Positions 41,471 to 51,910 of a stretch of DNA of 64,000 nucleotides are shown here, piece after piece. The translations under genes were made by a program, and so were the position numbers. The stretch covers positions 257,020-321,019 of the forward strand of contig DJVU01000006.1 of the NCBI GenBank assembly GCA_002441345.1, read 5' to 3'. Source of the DNA: Bacteroidales bacterium UBA6248 (GTDB lineage: Bacteria; Bacteroidota; Bacteroidia; Bacteroidales; Lentimicrobiaceae). How positions within the stretch are numbered: position 1 is the stretch's first letter; each line of letters begins with the position of its first letter. Below the pieces are notes generated by a model. It saw only the letters and a list, made by a program, of their open reading frames with translations, did no database searches and was not told the origin of the DNA.

Positions 41471-42961
41471 TTATCTTTTATTGGTTGAATAGGCACCGCC
41501 AACCTTGCCCATTGCGCACCTGAAACCGATGTAATTGGTTGACAGGTTCTGGTCGAGGTAACGGCGTGTGGCCGGACTCAGATAGTATGCCGGGTCACGC
41601 CAGGAGCCGCCTTTATACACCCTTGACTGATCGGAGATGAGGGATGTTTTTCCGAATTCATACATCATATTGGTTGTATTAACCGTATCGGCAGGTGCAC
41701 TTGCCCAGTCGGGATTGATTGTTGACTGATAGTCTCCGTCGAGATAATTGATCTGGTTGGCGCTGCGATAGTTAAAGCGGTCTTTGCTTTCTTCGGTTGT
41801 AACGTTGCGGTAGCGGATTCGTCCGAGGCTGTCTTTAGGAGCCAGGAAACCTTCTGCATCCGTTTCTTTTGTTGTAAATACGTTACCACGATACGGGGCA
41901 TAATCGGCCATATCTTCGTAGGTCAGGGGGCGGTATACGTCGAGCACCCATTCAGCTACGTTGCCGGCCATGTTATAGAGGCCGTAATCGTTGGGCCAGT
42001 ATGAAGCTACTTCTGCGGGCAGGTCGGCGCCGTCGTTCAGGCTTCCGGCAACACCCATGTAGTCGCCGCGGCCGCGTTTGAAGTTAGCGAGGAATTGTCC
42101 GTAGTATTTTTTCTGGTCTGAGCGTACGATTGTACCGTTCCAGGGGTAAACGCGGCGTTCGACAACGCGTTCATAAACGGTATTTCCAACGAGACCGAGT
42201 GCTGCAAATTCCCATTCGGCTTCGGTCGGCAGGCGGTATTTCGGGACGAGGATACCGTCTTCGAGTTTGGCACGGCGTTCGCCGGTTCCGCTCGGATTAA
42301 GGTCTTTCAGCGGTTTGTTTACCAGTCCTTCGTATTGTCCGGCCAGGTAAGCTTCGGTGTTGAAATTGTTTTCGTTGCGCTGGTCCGGATCGAAATCAAG
42401 GACGCCTTCTTTGATAAGGAGCATTTCATTTACGCGGTCGGTTCTCCAGAGGCAATACTCGTTGGCCTGAACCCAGCTGACACCAACTACAGGATAGTTG
42501 CGATAAGCAGGATGGCGAAAATAGGTCTCAACGAGGGGTTCGTTATAAGCCAGTTTTTCGCGCCATACGAGGGTGTCGGGAAGCGCCTTGCGATACACTT
42601 CCGGGTAGTCGGTGCCGAACACGCGGCTGAGCCAGTACAGATATTCAACATAATCTACATTGGCTACCTCGGTTTCATCGATGTAGAAAGAGGGAACGGT
42701 AACCCTGCGGGGGATATTGTCCCAGTCGTACATCGGGTTGTCGGTAGTGCGACCCATCGTAAACGTTCCACCTTCAACAAGTTTGAGTCCGGGGCCTACG
42801 GGTTGTTCTCCGTATTTTGTATTAACCTGGAAACCTCCGTTTTTGGGATTATTGTATTCCCATCCGGTGGTTCTGGATGACTCTTTGGCACATGAGGATG
42901 CCATGAAAATAACTGCTGCAAAGAAGGTGATCTTCAGATAGATGTTTCTGTAGTTGATCAT
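41471..42961 (-). CDS. gldJ: GldJ-like gliding/type IX secretion lipoprotein
   Basis: 496 residues with a lipoprotein signal (IFMASSC). The body is a formylglycine-generating-enzyme-like domain: VEGGTFTMGRTTDNP, SFYIDETEVANVDYV, GVSWVQANEYCLWR, YRLPTEAEWEFAAL, YNMAGNVAEWVLD and finally YKGGSWRDP and YIGFRCAM. GldJ and its relative GldK/PorK use this fold structurally, without enzyme activity as far as is known. Next-door porP and the divergent porU genes favour the GldJ assignment, since in Flavobacterium johnsoniae gldJ neighbours porU and porV. Confidence 0.82.
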   Translation of the reverse strand: MINYRNIYLKITFFAAVIFMASSCAKESSRTTGWEYNNPKNGGFQVNTKYGEQPVGPGLKLVEGGTFTMGRTTDNPMYDWDNIPRRVTVPSFYIDETEVANVDYVEYLYWLSRVFGTDYPEVYRKALPDTLVWREKLAYNEPLVETYFRHPAYRNYPVVGVSWVQANEYCLWRTDRVNEMLLIKEGVLDFDPDQRNENNFNTEAYLAGQYEGLVNKPLKDLNPSGTGERRAKLEDGILVPKYRLPTEAEWEFAALGLVGNTVYERVVERRVYPWNGTIVRSDQKKYYGQFLANFKRGRGDYMGVAGSLNDGADLPAEVASYWPNDYGLYNMAGNVAEWVLDVYRPLTYEDMADYAPYRGNVFTTKETDAEGFLAPKDSLGRIRYRNVTTEESKDRFNYRSANQINYLDGDYQSTINPDWASAPADTVNTTNMMYEFGKTSLISDQSRVYKGGSWRDPAYYLSPATRRYLDQNLSTNYIGFRCAMGKVGGAYSTNKR

Positions 42962-42992
42962 TTCCGGTAATTATTGGTATTTGGGTTATTAA

Positions 42993-43982
42993 CTAAAACC
43001 TTGGGCATTTTATTGCCTTATGCTTGAAAGTTTTCTGGCCGCAGTCGAATTGCCATGCGAAGGAAATTTCATGTGCGCCACCGGTTACATTGGTTAATCG
43101 CGAAACGGTGTAATCGTAACTGTATCCGACCTTAAATTTTGTATGCTGGAAGCCGACAAGTGCTATTACGGCATCGGGATTTTCGAAATTATGCCTGAAC
43201 CAGGCTCCGAGTACGAACGGATGAACGTTGAGATACATCCCCAGATTCAGCTGATGGTATTTGCCCTGCTGCTGGTACATGATGTTCGGAGAAATACTCA
43301 AATCTTCCACATCGCCTCCGCTTAAACCCTGCCTCATATCGATAAGAGCACCAGCATGCATGGTTAACTTCATGTTGATTTTGCTGTCGCCGTTGCTGTA
43401 AAACGAATTATCGGGCTGATTCAGGTGGTGGGCCGCAATTCCTCCGTATAAACGCTCACGAAAACCAAATAGAAGACCGGCCGAAAAATCTACCATACCA
43501 ATGGTCATGCGGTCGGGAGGACTTTCCTGTGAAGGAGGGAGATTGTTAATGTCACCTGCAAGTAACTGATCTTCAAATATCAGCTTTTCCCAGTCGAGCT
43601 TATTCTGAATGTACGTCCCCTGAAATCCTGCATTAAGGGTAAGCTGTTTGGTTACATTCATACGATACGAATACATTGCACTGGCAAGCGTTGAAGTCAT
43701 GGTTCCGCCAGCCATATTTTCTGACATAACCATAAGCCCGACTCCGCCAGATACGGCATCGATAAACTGGTCGTAGGATACGGAATAATTTACGAATGAA
43801 GCAGGAATGCCGGGCCATTGATTCCGGTAGTTCAATGTCAGTCGGGGGCAGATTTTGGAGCCGGCCAGCGCCGGGTTCAAATACATCGGATTGCCGTAGT
43901 ATTGCGAAAATTCGGCATCCTGAGATACACCCGTCAGTGTGGCAGCAATGATCAGAAGTATCAGGCTTAGTTTTTTTACCAT
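42993..43982 (-). CDS. porP: PorP/SprF-family outer-membrane protein
   Basis: 329 residues with a signal peptide (MVKKLSLILLIIAATLTGVS, then QD). The mature N-terminus DAEFSQYYGNPMYLNPALAG is the hallmark of the PorP/SprF family, followed by YRNQWPGIPASFVNYSVSYD. The rest alternates like an outer-membrane barrel and ends FDCGQKTFKHKAIKCPRF. The family belongs to type IX secretion, anchoring or assisting surface proteins. It precedes gldJ by 31 bases on the same strand. Confidence 0.87.
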   Translation of the reverse strand: MVKKLSLILLIIAATLTGVSQDAEFSQYYGNPMYLNPALAGSKICPRLTLNYRNQWPGIPASFVNYSVSYDQFIDAVSGGVGLMVMSENMAGGTMTSTLASAMYSYRMNVTKQLTLNAGFQGTYIQNKLDWEKLIFEDQLLAGDINNLPPSQESPPDRMTIGMVDFSAGLLFGFRERLYGGIAAHHLNQPDNSFYSNGDSKINMKLTMHAGALIDMRQGLSGGDVEDLSISPNIMYQQQGKYHQLNLGMYLNVHPFVLGAWFRHNFENPDAVIALVGFQHTKFKVGYSYDYTVSRLTNVTGGAHEISFAWQFDCGQKTFKHKAIKCPRF

Positions 43983-44134
43983 GTCCTATCGTATTTCGGC
44001 AGCCAATATTACGAATATTTTTAATAATCGGACTACCGGGGATAAAATTTAATTAATCTCCGCCATCTTTGCAATAACGGTGCAGCTGTCCCGTTAGTAT
44101 CCTGTCCGCGACCGGCCTGCAATAATCTGAAGTA

Positions 44135-44142
44135 CAAATATA
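44135..44142 (-). promoter_or_regulatory. -7 promoter element of porP-gldJ
   Basis: TATATTTG on the minus strand matches TAnnTTTG; the leader to porP would be about 145 bases. No -33 element is clear. Confidence 0.4.
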
Positions 44143-44255
44143 CTGCTTTCTGAACCTATTCTGCATCAGAAATGTTAAATTTTGTTGATCAGAATGCAAA
44201 CGGCATATAATGAATTAAAGTTTCATTATCCGGATTATCAACTGTATACATCAAA

Positions 44256-47200
44256 ATGACTAAAACACAACGTTTTTTTTATTTACTTATATTAACCATA
44301 CTTTTTTTTAACTTTTACCCGATTACTGCACCAGCACAGGAGAGTATCCGCTGGGATGAGCCCTTTCGGGAAAATTATGGTGAAAATAAATTCCGTTTCC
44401 GGTTCAACTGCTCTTCCTGCAGCACCGACCCTGAAACGGGGTTACCCGTATATACCCTTTTATTGCCTGGCGGATTTACCGGAATTCCGGAAGTAACCAT
44501 CACGCAGGGAATCTATCAGCCTCTTTCTGATGCTGAACTTACAGCTCTGAAACAGACGGGAATCAGACTTACTTCCACATCCATAGAAGCTGAAGCTGAC
44601 CTTGTTTTCGACAGAGGCGAAGCTCTTTTGCTGATCAGATTCGTTCCTCTCAGGTTGAACGACAGTACCGGCTTGCCTGAAAAACTGGTCTCCTTCGTAC
44701 CCGTTACCGGGACAGTACGCGAAACATCCCGGGCCGTTCAGCACTCGTATGCTCCTTCCTCCGTTCTTGCATACGGTCTGTGGTATCGGATGTCGTTTGA
44801 CCGCGATGGTATCGTAAAATTAAGCTATAATGATCTGGTCACTATGGGCGTGATCCAGGGAAGTGTTAGCTCCGGTTCCATCCGGGTTCATGGTTACGGA
44901 GGAGGTATGCTTCCGGAACGGGTTGCTTTGCCACGCCACGACGACCTTCCGGAAATTCCGCTTTTTGTCAGCGACGGCGGCGACGGGAAGCTGGATCCGG
45001 GTGATCACATACTGTTTTTCGTTAAGGGGCCAATGGCCTGGTCGCTCAACACGGCTACAGGAATTTTTGAGCACCGGAAACATCTGTATTCCGATTATTC
45101 ATGGTACTTTATCACGGCCGCAGGCGGCCAGGGGAAACGTATAGAGGAATTTCCCCAGCCGCAGTCTTCTCCCGCATCGGTAGTTACATCCTACAACTGG
45201 TATTCGGCGCATCATCCCGATGAATACAATCTGATAAAGTCGGGGAAAGAGTGGTTCGGCGATATTTTCGACATCATCACCAGCAGAGATTATACCTTCG
45301 GGCCGCTTGAAGCCGAAAACACCTCGCCTCTGGTAATGCGCTTCAGCGCTGCCGCCCGGTCTACTGCTGCCAGCTCTTTCTCCGTTACACACCAGGGCAG
45401 TTTATTTAATCTGCAGGTACCGCCCATTGTTGATGTTTTTAATACCAATTATGCCCGAATGGCAGGCGATACCTGGTCTTTCAACCATAATGGCACGATA
45501 AGCGGAGTGAACGTTAAATTCAACAAACCGCTGAGTACGGCTACCGGTTGGTTGAATTATATAGAACTCAATACCGTTGCCAGGCTCATTTATAGCGGAG
45601 GACAGCTGGGATTCAGAAAAACCGGACTTGAAGGTATTGCAGAATACAGGATACAGGGTAACGGACAACCGGAAATGCTGTGGGATGTTACCGATCCCAT
45701 GAATCCCGGACTGATACGCTTCGGGCAGCAGCAGGGCTATTTCTGGTTCAGGGCGTTGACCGATACACTTCGACAGTATATGCTGAGCGATGCACAGTCG
45801 TACCTTAGTCCGGTTTCGGCGGAGCGCGTCGAAAATCAGAACCTTCATGCGATGGCTCCGGCCGATATGCTGATAGTTGTCCACCCCCTGTTTATGGATG
45901 AGGCGATCCGTCTTGCCGGATTTCACAGTCAGGTGAACGACCTCAGTGTTCAGCTGGTGCAGCCACAGGCGATATATAATGAATTTTCTTCAGGTGCTCA
46001 GGATATCAGTGCAATCCGCGATTTTGTCCGTATGTTGTGGATAAAGTCGGGAGAAGCGCGTTTGCCCCGGTTTATGCTTATGTTTGGCGACGCTTCCTAC
46101 GATTACAAAGACCGTATTCCCGGAAACAACAATTTTGTTCCGACTTTCCAGTCGGTGGAGTCGCTGAATCCGGTTAACTCTTATGCTGCTGACGATTTCT
46201 TTGGATGCATCGACGACAATGAAGGTGGCATGTCGACCGATATCCTTGATATAGGTATTGGCCGTCTGGTGGTTTCTACCCCCGAACAGGCCCGGACTTC
46301 CGTGGATAAAATCATTCATTACACAACTGCCACCGATAAAGTTCACGGTGACTGGCGGAATGTTATAGCTTTTGTCGCTGATGATGAAGACGCCAACGAG
46401 CATATGATTCAGGCCGACAAGCTGGCTGCAATGATTGATACCATCTATCCGGCCTATAATACCGATAAAATATTTCTGGATGCCTATCCTCAGATCTCCA
46501 CGCCGGGAGGCCAGAGGGCGCCTGAGGCAACGGCTGCTATCAACGACAGGGTTGGCAAGGGTGCCCTGATCGTAAATTATACGGGCCATGGCGGAGAAAC
46601 CGGTTGGACCCATGAGCGCATTCTGGAGATTGCGGATGTGAACAGCTGGACAAACTACGACCGCATGCCGGTATTTATGACTGCTACCTGTGAGTTCAGC
46701 CGGTACGATGATCCCCAGCGTCTGTCGGGAGGTGAGTTAACTTTTCTGAATCCAAAAGGCGGCGGCATTGCACTGTTTACTACCGCACGACCCACTTACG
46801 GAAATCCCAACTTTATCCTTGCTACTAACTTCTATACTATTGCTTTGCAAACAGGACCCGAAGGAAGACCCTTCCTCGGCGATCTTATCCGCGTATCGAA
46901 ACGTGTGTCGGGTTCCGATATAAATATCAAAAAGTTCGTATTGCTCGGCGACCCGGCACTTAAAATGGCTTATCCCGAGTATAATGTAATCACTACGGAA
47001 ATTAATGGCCGCAGTGTCACTGGTATATCCGACACCCTGAGTGCCCTTGGTGAAGTAACCATAAGCGGAATTGTAGCGGGGCACGACAGGGAATTGCTTG
47101 CCGGCTTCAACGGGATCCTGACGGTAACCGTTTTTGACAAGGAAAGCCCGGTAAGTACTTTCGGCTCGGATGGTTCAAGTCCGATGACATTTATGATCCG

Positions 47201-48056
47201 GAAGAATATCATTTATAAAGGTAATGTTGCGGTTAACGGCGGAAAGTTCAGTTTTTCATTTATAGTTCCCAGGGATATCGGCTATCAGTTCGGTCCCGGA
47301 AAGATCAGCTATTACGCTACCGATGGCAACATGGATGCTTCCGGATACCACTCGGATATAGTGGTTGGAGGAGTCAGCGATGTGCAGATCAGCGACAACG
47401 AAGGCCCGGAGATCAGACTTTTTATGAACGATACCAGCTTCAGGCAGGGTGGATTTACGGATGAAAAGCCGGTTCTTATTGCCTTACTGAGTGATTTCAG
47501 CGGAATTAATACCGTGGGCAATGGTATCGGCCACGATATCGTTGCGATTCTTGACGGGAAAACCGATGCCCCTTATATCCTGAACGATTATTATCAGGCC
47601 GACCTCAATACCTATAAACACGGGAAGGTTATGTTTGCCATGCCCAAGCTGGAACCGGGAAGTCATATACTGAAAATGAAGGTCTGGGATGTTAACAATA
47701 ATTCCTCGGAATCAAGCCTTCATTTTGTGGTTGCCGGTTCCGGTGAACTGGTTCTTGGTGACTTTCAGGCATACCCCAATCCCATGTCAGATTATACGCG
47801 CTTCGAAATAGAACACAACCGCGCCGGGGAAGAGCTTGAACTTTTGCTGCAGATATTTTCACTTCAGGGATCAAAGGTAGCTGAACTTAAACGGACTATT
47901 TTTGCAGGCGGATACCGGACTCCGGCATTTGAATGGGACGGCCGCGGCAGCGGCGGCCGGCTCCTGACAAGCGGGTTGTATATAGGTAATCTTACCGTAA
48001 AGAGTGTTACGGGACAAAGGGCGGCAAAAGCATTGAAAATCGCAATCACCAGGTAG
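44256..48056 (+). CDS. porU: Type IX secretion sortase PorU-like protein, copy 1
   Basis: 1266 residues with a signal peptide (YLLILTILFFNFYPITAPAQ). It is a C25-type (gingipain-like) protease: the catalytic His778 lies in NYTGHGGETGW and the nucleophile Cys812 in FMTATCEFSRYDDP, 34 residues apart. A long N-terminal beta-rich region precedes it. The C-terminus has a YPNPMSDYTRFEIEH-type type IX signal domain and ends KALKIAITR. PorU cleaves the C-terminal signal of secreted proteins and attaches them to A-LPS together with PorV. It is followed after 23 bases by a second, similar gene. Confidence 0.9.
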   Translation: MTKTQRFFYLLILTILFFNFYPITAPAQESIRWDEPFRENYGENKFRFRFNCSSCSTDPETGLPVYTLLLPGGFTGIPEVTITQGIYQPLSDAELTALKQTGIRLTSTSIEAEADLVFDRGEALLLIRFVPLRLNDSTGLPEKLVSFVPVTGTVRETSRAVQHSYAPSSVLAYGLWYRMSFDRDGIVKLSYNDLVTMGVIQGSVSSGSIRVHGYGGGMLPERVALPRHDDLPEIPLFVSDGGDGKLDPGDHILFFVKGPMAWSLNTATGIFEHRKHLYSDYSWYFITAAGGQGKRIEEFPQPQSSPASVVTSYNWYSAHHPDEYNLIKSGKEWFGDIFDIITSRDYTFGPLEAENTSPLVMRFSAAARSTAASSFSVTHQGSLFNLQVPPIVDVFNTNYARMAGDTWSFNHNGTISGVNVKFNKPLSTATGWLNYIELNTVARLIYSGGQLGFRKTGLEGIAEYRIQGNGQPEMLWDVTDPMNPGLIRFGQQQGYFWFRALTDTLRQYMLSDAQSYLSPVSAERVENQNLHAMAPADMLIVVHPLFMDEAIRLAGFHSQVNDLSVQLVQPQAIYNEFSSGAQDISAIRDFVRMLWIKSGEARLPRFMLMFGDASYDYKDRIPGNNNFVPTFQSVESLNPVNSYAADDFFGCIDDNEGGMSTDILDIGIGRLVVSTPEQARTSVDKIIHYTTATDKVHGDWRNVIAFVADDEDANEHMIQADKLAAMIDTIYPAYNTDKIFLDAYPQISTPGGQRAPEATAAINDRVGKGALIVNYTGHGGETGWTHERILEIADVNSWTNYDRMPVFMTATCEFSRYDDPQRLSGGELTFLNPKGGGIALFTTARPTYGNPNFILATNFYTIALQTGPEGRPFLGDLIRVSKRVSGSDINIKKFVLLGDPALKMAYPEYNVITTEINGRSVTGISDTLSALGEVTISGIVAGHDRELLAGFNGILTVTVFDKESPVSTFGSDGSSPMTFMIRKNIIYKGNVAVNGGKFSFSFIVPRDIGYQFGPGKISYYATDGNMDASGYHSDIVVGGVSDVQISDNEGPEIRLFMNDTSFRQGGFTDEKPVLIALLSDFSGINTVGNGIGHDIVAILDGKTDAPYILNDYYQADLNTYKHGKVMFAMPKLEPGSHILKMKVWDVNNNSSESSLHFVVAGSGELVLGDFQAYPNPMSDYTRFEIEHNRAGEELELLLQIFSLQGSKVAELKRTIFAGGYRTPAFEWDGRGSGGRLLTSGLYIGNLTVKSVTGQRAAKALKIAITR

Positions 48057-48079
48057 GCATTTTTAAAGGAAAAAGGACT

Positions 48080-51000
48080 ATGAAGTTACGGACAGTAATC
48101 GTTACACTGCTACTTACACTGACTGCTTGTGCTGCAACAGCTCAACTGAACAAATCCGTTGTTCTTAACTGGGATAGTCCTGCCTCCCTCATGCGTGGCG
48201 AGGATATACCAATTGATGTTCTGTCGTTCGATGAAGCCCAGTATTTGTTACTTCCCGAAAGCAATCTGCCCTCCATCGTAGTACGGATTCCTTTGCCAGA
48301 AGGCTTTGACTTTGCAGGTTTTCGACTTGAAAATATTTATTACGAGCCATTTACTGAAACGGAACAGTCGCTTCTTAACGGCGAATTTCTGCCCGGAGTT
48401 CCGGATGCTTCTGCTGAAGTGATGTTTGAGCGGGGCAACCCCTGGGTGTATGTTACCGTACTCCCGTTTGGAACCAATCCCGGTACAGGGTTGCCAGCGA
48501 AAGTTTCAGGTTTTACGGTTACCGTGGATACTTACCGGGGAGCAGGGAGTGAAAAACAGGCTGTATCCTATCCTTACAATTCGGTGCTCGCTTCAGGCGA
48601 TTGGTATAAGATATATATTAAGGAGTCAGGCATCTACAAACTGACATACGACGACCTGAGTAAACTCGGGATGCCCCTGAAAAACCTTAATCCTGCCATG
48701 ATTCGTTTATATGGGAACGGAGGCAGAATGCTCAATGAAACGGCAGGAGCCGAGCGTATCAATGACCTTGCGGAGAATGCAATTCGGGTTGTTACGGCCA
48801 AACCCGGTGTTTTTGCTCCCGGCGATTATATTCTGTTTTACGGTTTAGGACCAAATACGTGGACACTCAATCCCTTTTCATCACGGATGGAGCATAATAC
48901 GCACCTGTATTCGGATGAGGCGGCGTATTTTCTGACCATAGGACTGATGCCCGGCAAGCGGATTCCCGAAGATCAGGGGCCGGCAGATGCGGAAAACGGA
49001 CATACTTCATCCTACACCGACATGAGGATTCACGAGAACGATAACATCAATCTTGTAAAAAGCGGCAGGAAATGGTTTGGTGAAAAGCTCGATTTCTATA
49101 CCAGAATCCTGAATCTGCCGTCGTTCCGGTTCAATAATCCCGTTGCCGGTGAAAACGTGGTATTGCGTTACGGACTGGCAGCCCGGTCTACAAAGGGAGA
49201 TGTTACGTTCAGTATTCTGATAAACGGTGAGAATGCAGCCTCCCCGAAGTTGCTGAAGATTCAGTCGGATCATGAATATGCAAAAGAGGTAACCGAGATT
49301 AAATCGATCCCCGTTTCTTCCGATAGGATGGATGTCAGAATCCAGTTCAATCCGGTATCAAATACCGATCTGGGTTTTCTTGATTTTGTTTCGCTGAATG
49401 TTCGTTGTGCGTTAACATTCAGTGGCGGTCAAATGGCATTCAGGGATCCCCGGACCGTTGGTGAAGGAAGAATTACGCGTTTTAATCTTGAAAATGCGAA
49501 TGCAGTTCAGGAAGTCTGGGATGTGAGTGATCCGGTAAACGTTCGTTCGCTGGCACTCCAGCGTACCGGAAGCCAGGCAACGTTCAGGCGGAATACGGAA
49601 AAGCTTGTTGAAATGATTGCCTTTGACGGGACTTCATTTCTGAAGGTCAGAACCGGTGAGAAGATCCGGAATCAAAACCTGCACGCGCTGGGTAATTACG
49701 ATATGGTTATACTGACGCATCCCGACTTTGCCCAGGATGCAAAGCGCCTGGCACACGTTCACAACGACAGGGGTGAAATTTCTGCGGTTGTGGTGTCGAT
49801 TCCCGAGGTGTATAATGAGTTTTCATCGGGTATTCAGGATATTACCGCAATCAGGGATTTTATGAAATTGCTCTACGACCGCGGCAAACAGTGGGGCTAT
49901 CCCAAGTACCTGCTTCTTGTCGGAAATGCATCGTACGATGTTAAAAACCGCATTCCGGGAAATACCATTTTCATTCCGACTTTCCAGAGCGAAAATGCAG
50001 TACATTACGTATACTCTTTTCTTTCCGACGATTATTTCGGTATACTTGACGACGGAGAAGGAGGCCTGAATGCTTCCGGTCTTCTGGATATTGGTGTCGG
50101 ACGTCTGCCGGTACGAACCCCGGAACAGTCGCGCATTGTCGTCGACAAGCTTATTTATTACCTTGAAAACGATGCTCAGACACACGGCGACTGGAGGAAT
50201 ACGATTGTAGTGCCGGCCGATGATCGCGACCGGAATACGCACCTTGATCAGGCTGAAAAACTGGTGGATACGATCGAACTAAAAAGTCCCGATTACAATA
50301 TTCACAAGATATATTTCGACTCTTATGTGCTGGAGTCGACGCCAGGCGGGGCCAGGTATCCGGATGTAAACCGTGAAATTGCAACCCGGGTTGAAAAAGG
50401 AGCGCTGATGGTTAATTATATAGGCCATGGTGGTGAGGTTGGCTGGGCCGACGAACGGGTGTTAGAAATTCAGGATATCAACGCATGGACAAACTACGAC
50501 CGTATGGGTCTGTTTTTTACGGCAACCTGTGAGTTTTCGCGCTTCGATAATCCGCTGCACACCTCGGCAGGCGAGCTTGTCTTCCTGAATCCCAACGGAG
50601 GCGCCATGTCGATGGTGACCACTACCAGGCTGGCTTTTGCCTCCAATAATTCGGTTCTGAACCTTCATTTTGCCGATACCATGTTCAGCCCGCACACCCA
50701 TGTGCCTCCGCGCCTGGGTGATGCACTCCGGTATACGAAAAACCGCAGCCCCAACTCACAGAATACCCGTCATCTTACCCTCTTCGGGGATCCCTCTATG
50801 CGGCTGCCCATGCCCAGATTCCATGTAGCAACTACCGGAATTAAGAATCCCGTTACAGGTGCTGCCGTTGATACCCTTTTTGCTAATACGCTGGCAACTG
50901 TTTCGGGGGAGGTCCGGGATGACGACGATATGCTTATGAATAATTTTGACGGAATCGTGTATGTGAAAGTTTTTGATAAGCCTTCCGTTGTTACAACCCT

Positions 51001-51901
51001 GGGGCAACAGAACCTGAGTTTTATCACACAGTTTAATTCCCTGAAAAATGTTCTCTATCAGGGTAAGGCTACCGTTACTGGAGGGAAATTTGAGATCACG
51101 TTCCCGGTTCCGAGAGATATAGATTTTTCATACGGGCAGGGAAAACTAAGCTATTACGCCACCAACGGAGTAGTTGACGCCAATGGATTCTACACGGGCA
51201 TCAGGATAGGCGGAGCCGTGCAGGCAGAGACAACCGATACGGAAGGACCGGTGATACGCCTGTTTATGAACGACACCAATTTTGTCGACGGAGGACTTAC
51301 CAGCGAATTCCCCCGGCTGGTTGCACTTCTTTACGACGAAAGCGGAATAAATACCCTGGGCACCGGCATAGGTCACGACATCACGGCGACCATGGATGGT
51401 GACAGTTACTCCTCAGTAGTACTCAACGATTTTTATGTGTCGGATAAGGACTCTTACCGCAGCGGAAGGGTGAATTACCAGTACTTTAACCTCCCGGAAG
51501 GTGAGCACACACTGACGCTCAAAGCCTGGGATGTACACAATAATTCAAGTACTGCAAGCATACGATTCGTGGTTCAGCGCAATATTGTACTGAATGTTGA
51601 AGGGTTAACTGCATATCCAAATCCTTCGGGTGGTGATGTTTACGTGCGGTTTGACCACAACCTGTTCGACGGTAAATTTGATGTGGAGATGCAGGTCTTC
51701 AATTCCACCGGTCAGCTTATCCGGTCGATAGGCCCTGAGCGTATAGTTTCCGAGGGATATGTTTCGGGTTCCGTACACTGGGACGGAAGATCGGATGACG
51801 GCATCCCCGCAAGGGCAGGACTCTACCTCTGCCGATTAACGATTCGGGACCGCAATGGTTACATTTCGCGGAATACGGCAAAGATTATTCTTGTAAGATA
51901 A
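48080..51901 (+). CDS. porU: Type IX secretion sortase PorU-like protein, copy 2
   Basis: 1273 residues with a signal peptide (MKLRTVIVTLLLTLTACAAT). Domain order and length are the same as copy 1. His783 in NYIGHGGEVGW and Cys817 in FFTATCEFSRFDNP are both present, 34 residues apart as in copy 1, so the protease looks active. The C-terminus has YPNPSGGDVYVRFDH and ends SRNTAKIILVR. Neither copy is truncated. It is probably cotranscribed with copy 1 (23 bases) and with the following kinase gene (9 bases). Which copy is the main sortase cannot be told from the sequence. Confidence 0.9.
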   Translation: MKLRTVIVTLLLTLTACAATAQLNKSVVLNWDSPASLMRGEDIPIDVLSFDEAQYLLLPESNLPSIVVRIPLPEGFDFAGFRLENIYYEPFTETEQSLLNGEFLPGVPDASAEVMFERGNPWVYVTVLPFGTNPGTGLPAKVSGFTVTVDTYRGAGSEKQAVSYPYNSVLASGDWYKIYIKESGIYKLTYDDLSKLGMPLKNLNPAMIRLYGNGGRMLNETAGAERINDLAENAIRVVTAKPGVFAPGDYILFYGLGPNTWTLNPFSSRMEHNTHLYSDEAAYFLTIGLMPGKRIPEDQGPADAENGHTSSYTDMRIHENDNINLVKSGRKWFGEKLDFYTRILNLPSFRFNNPVAGENVVLRYGLAARSTKGDVTFSILINGENAASPKLLKIQSDHEYAKEVTEIKSIPVSSDRMDVRIQFNPVSNTDLGFLDFVSLNVRCALTFSGGQMAFRDPRTVGEGRITRFNLENANAVQEVWDVSDPVNVRSLALQRTGSQATFRRNTEKLVEMIAFDGTSFLKVRTGEKIRNQNLHALGNYDMVILTHPDFAQDAKRLAHVHNDRGEISAVVVSIPEVYNEFSSGIQDITAIRDFMKLLYDRGKQWGYPKYLLLVGNASYDVKNRIPGNTIFIPTFQSENAVHYVYSFLSDDYFGILDDGEGGLNASGLLDIGVGRLPVRTPEQSRIVVDKLIYYLENDAQTHGDWRNTIVVPADDRDRNTHLDQAEKLVDTIELKSPDYNIHKIYFDSYVLESTPGGARYPDVNREIATRVEKGALMVNYIGHGGEVGWADERVLEIQDINAWTNYDRMGLFFTATCEFSRFDNPLHTSAGELVFLNPNGGAMSMVTTTRLAFASNNSVLNLHFADTMFSPHTHVPPRLGDALRYTKNRSPNSQNTRHLTLFGDPSMRLPMPRFHVATTGIKNPVTGAAVDTLFANTLATVSGEVRDDDDMLMNNFDGIVYVKVFDKPSVVTTLGQQNLSFITQFNSLKNVLYQGKATVTGGKFEITFPVPRDIDFSYGQGKLSYYATNGVVDANGFYTGIRIGGAVQAETTDTEGPVIRLFMNDTNFVDGGLTSEFPRLVALLYDESGINTLGTGIGHDITATMDGDSYSSVVLNDFYVSDKDSYRSGRVNYQYFNLPEGEHTLTLKAWDVHNNSSTASIRFVVQRNIVLNVEGLTAYPNPSGGDVYVRFDHNLFDGKFDVEMQVFNSTGQLIRSIGPERIVSEGYVSGSVHWDGRSDDGIPARAGLYLCRLTIRDRNGYISRNTAKIILVR

Positions 51902-51910
51902 GTTCCGGTA

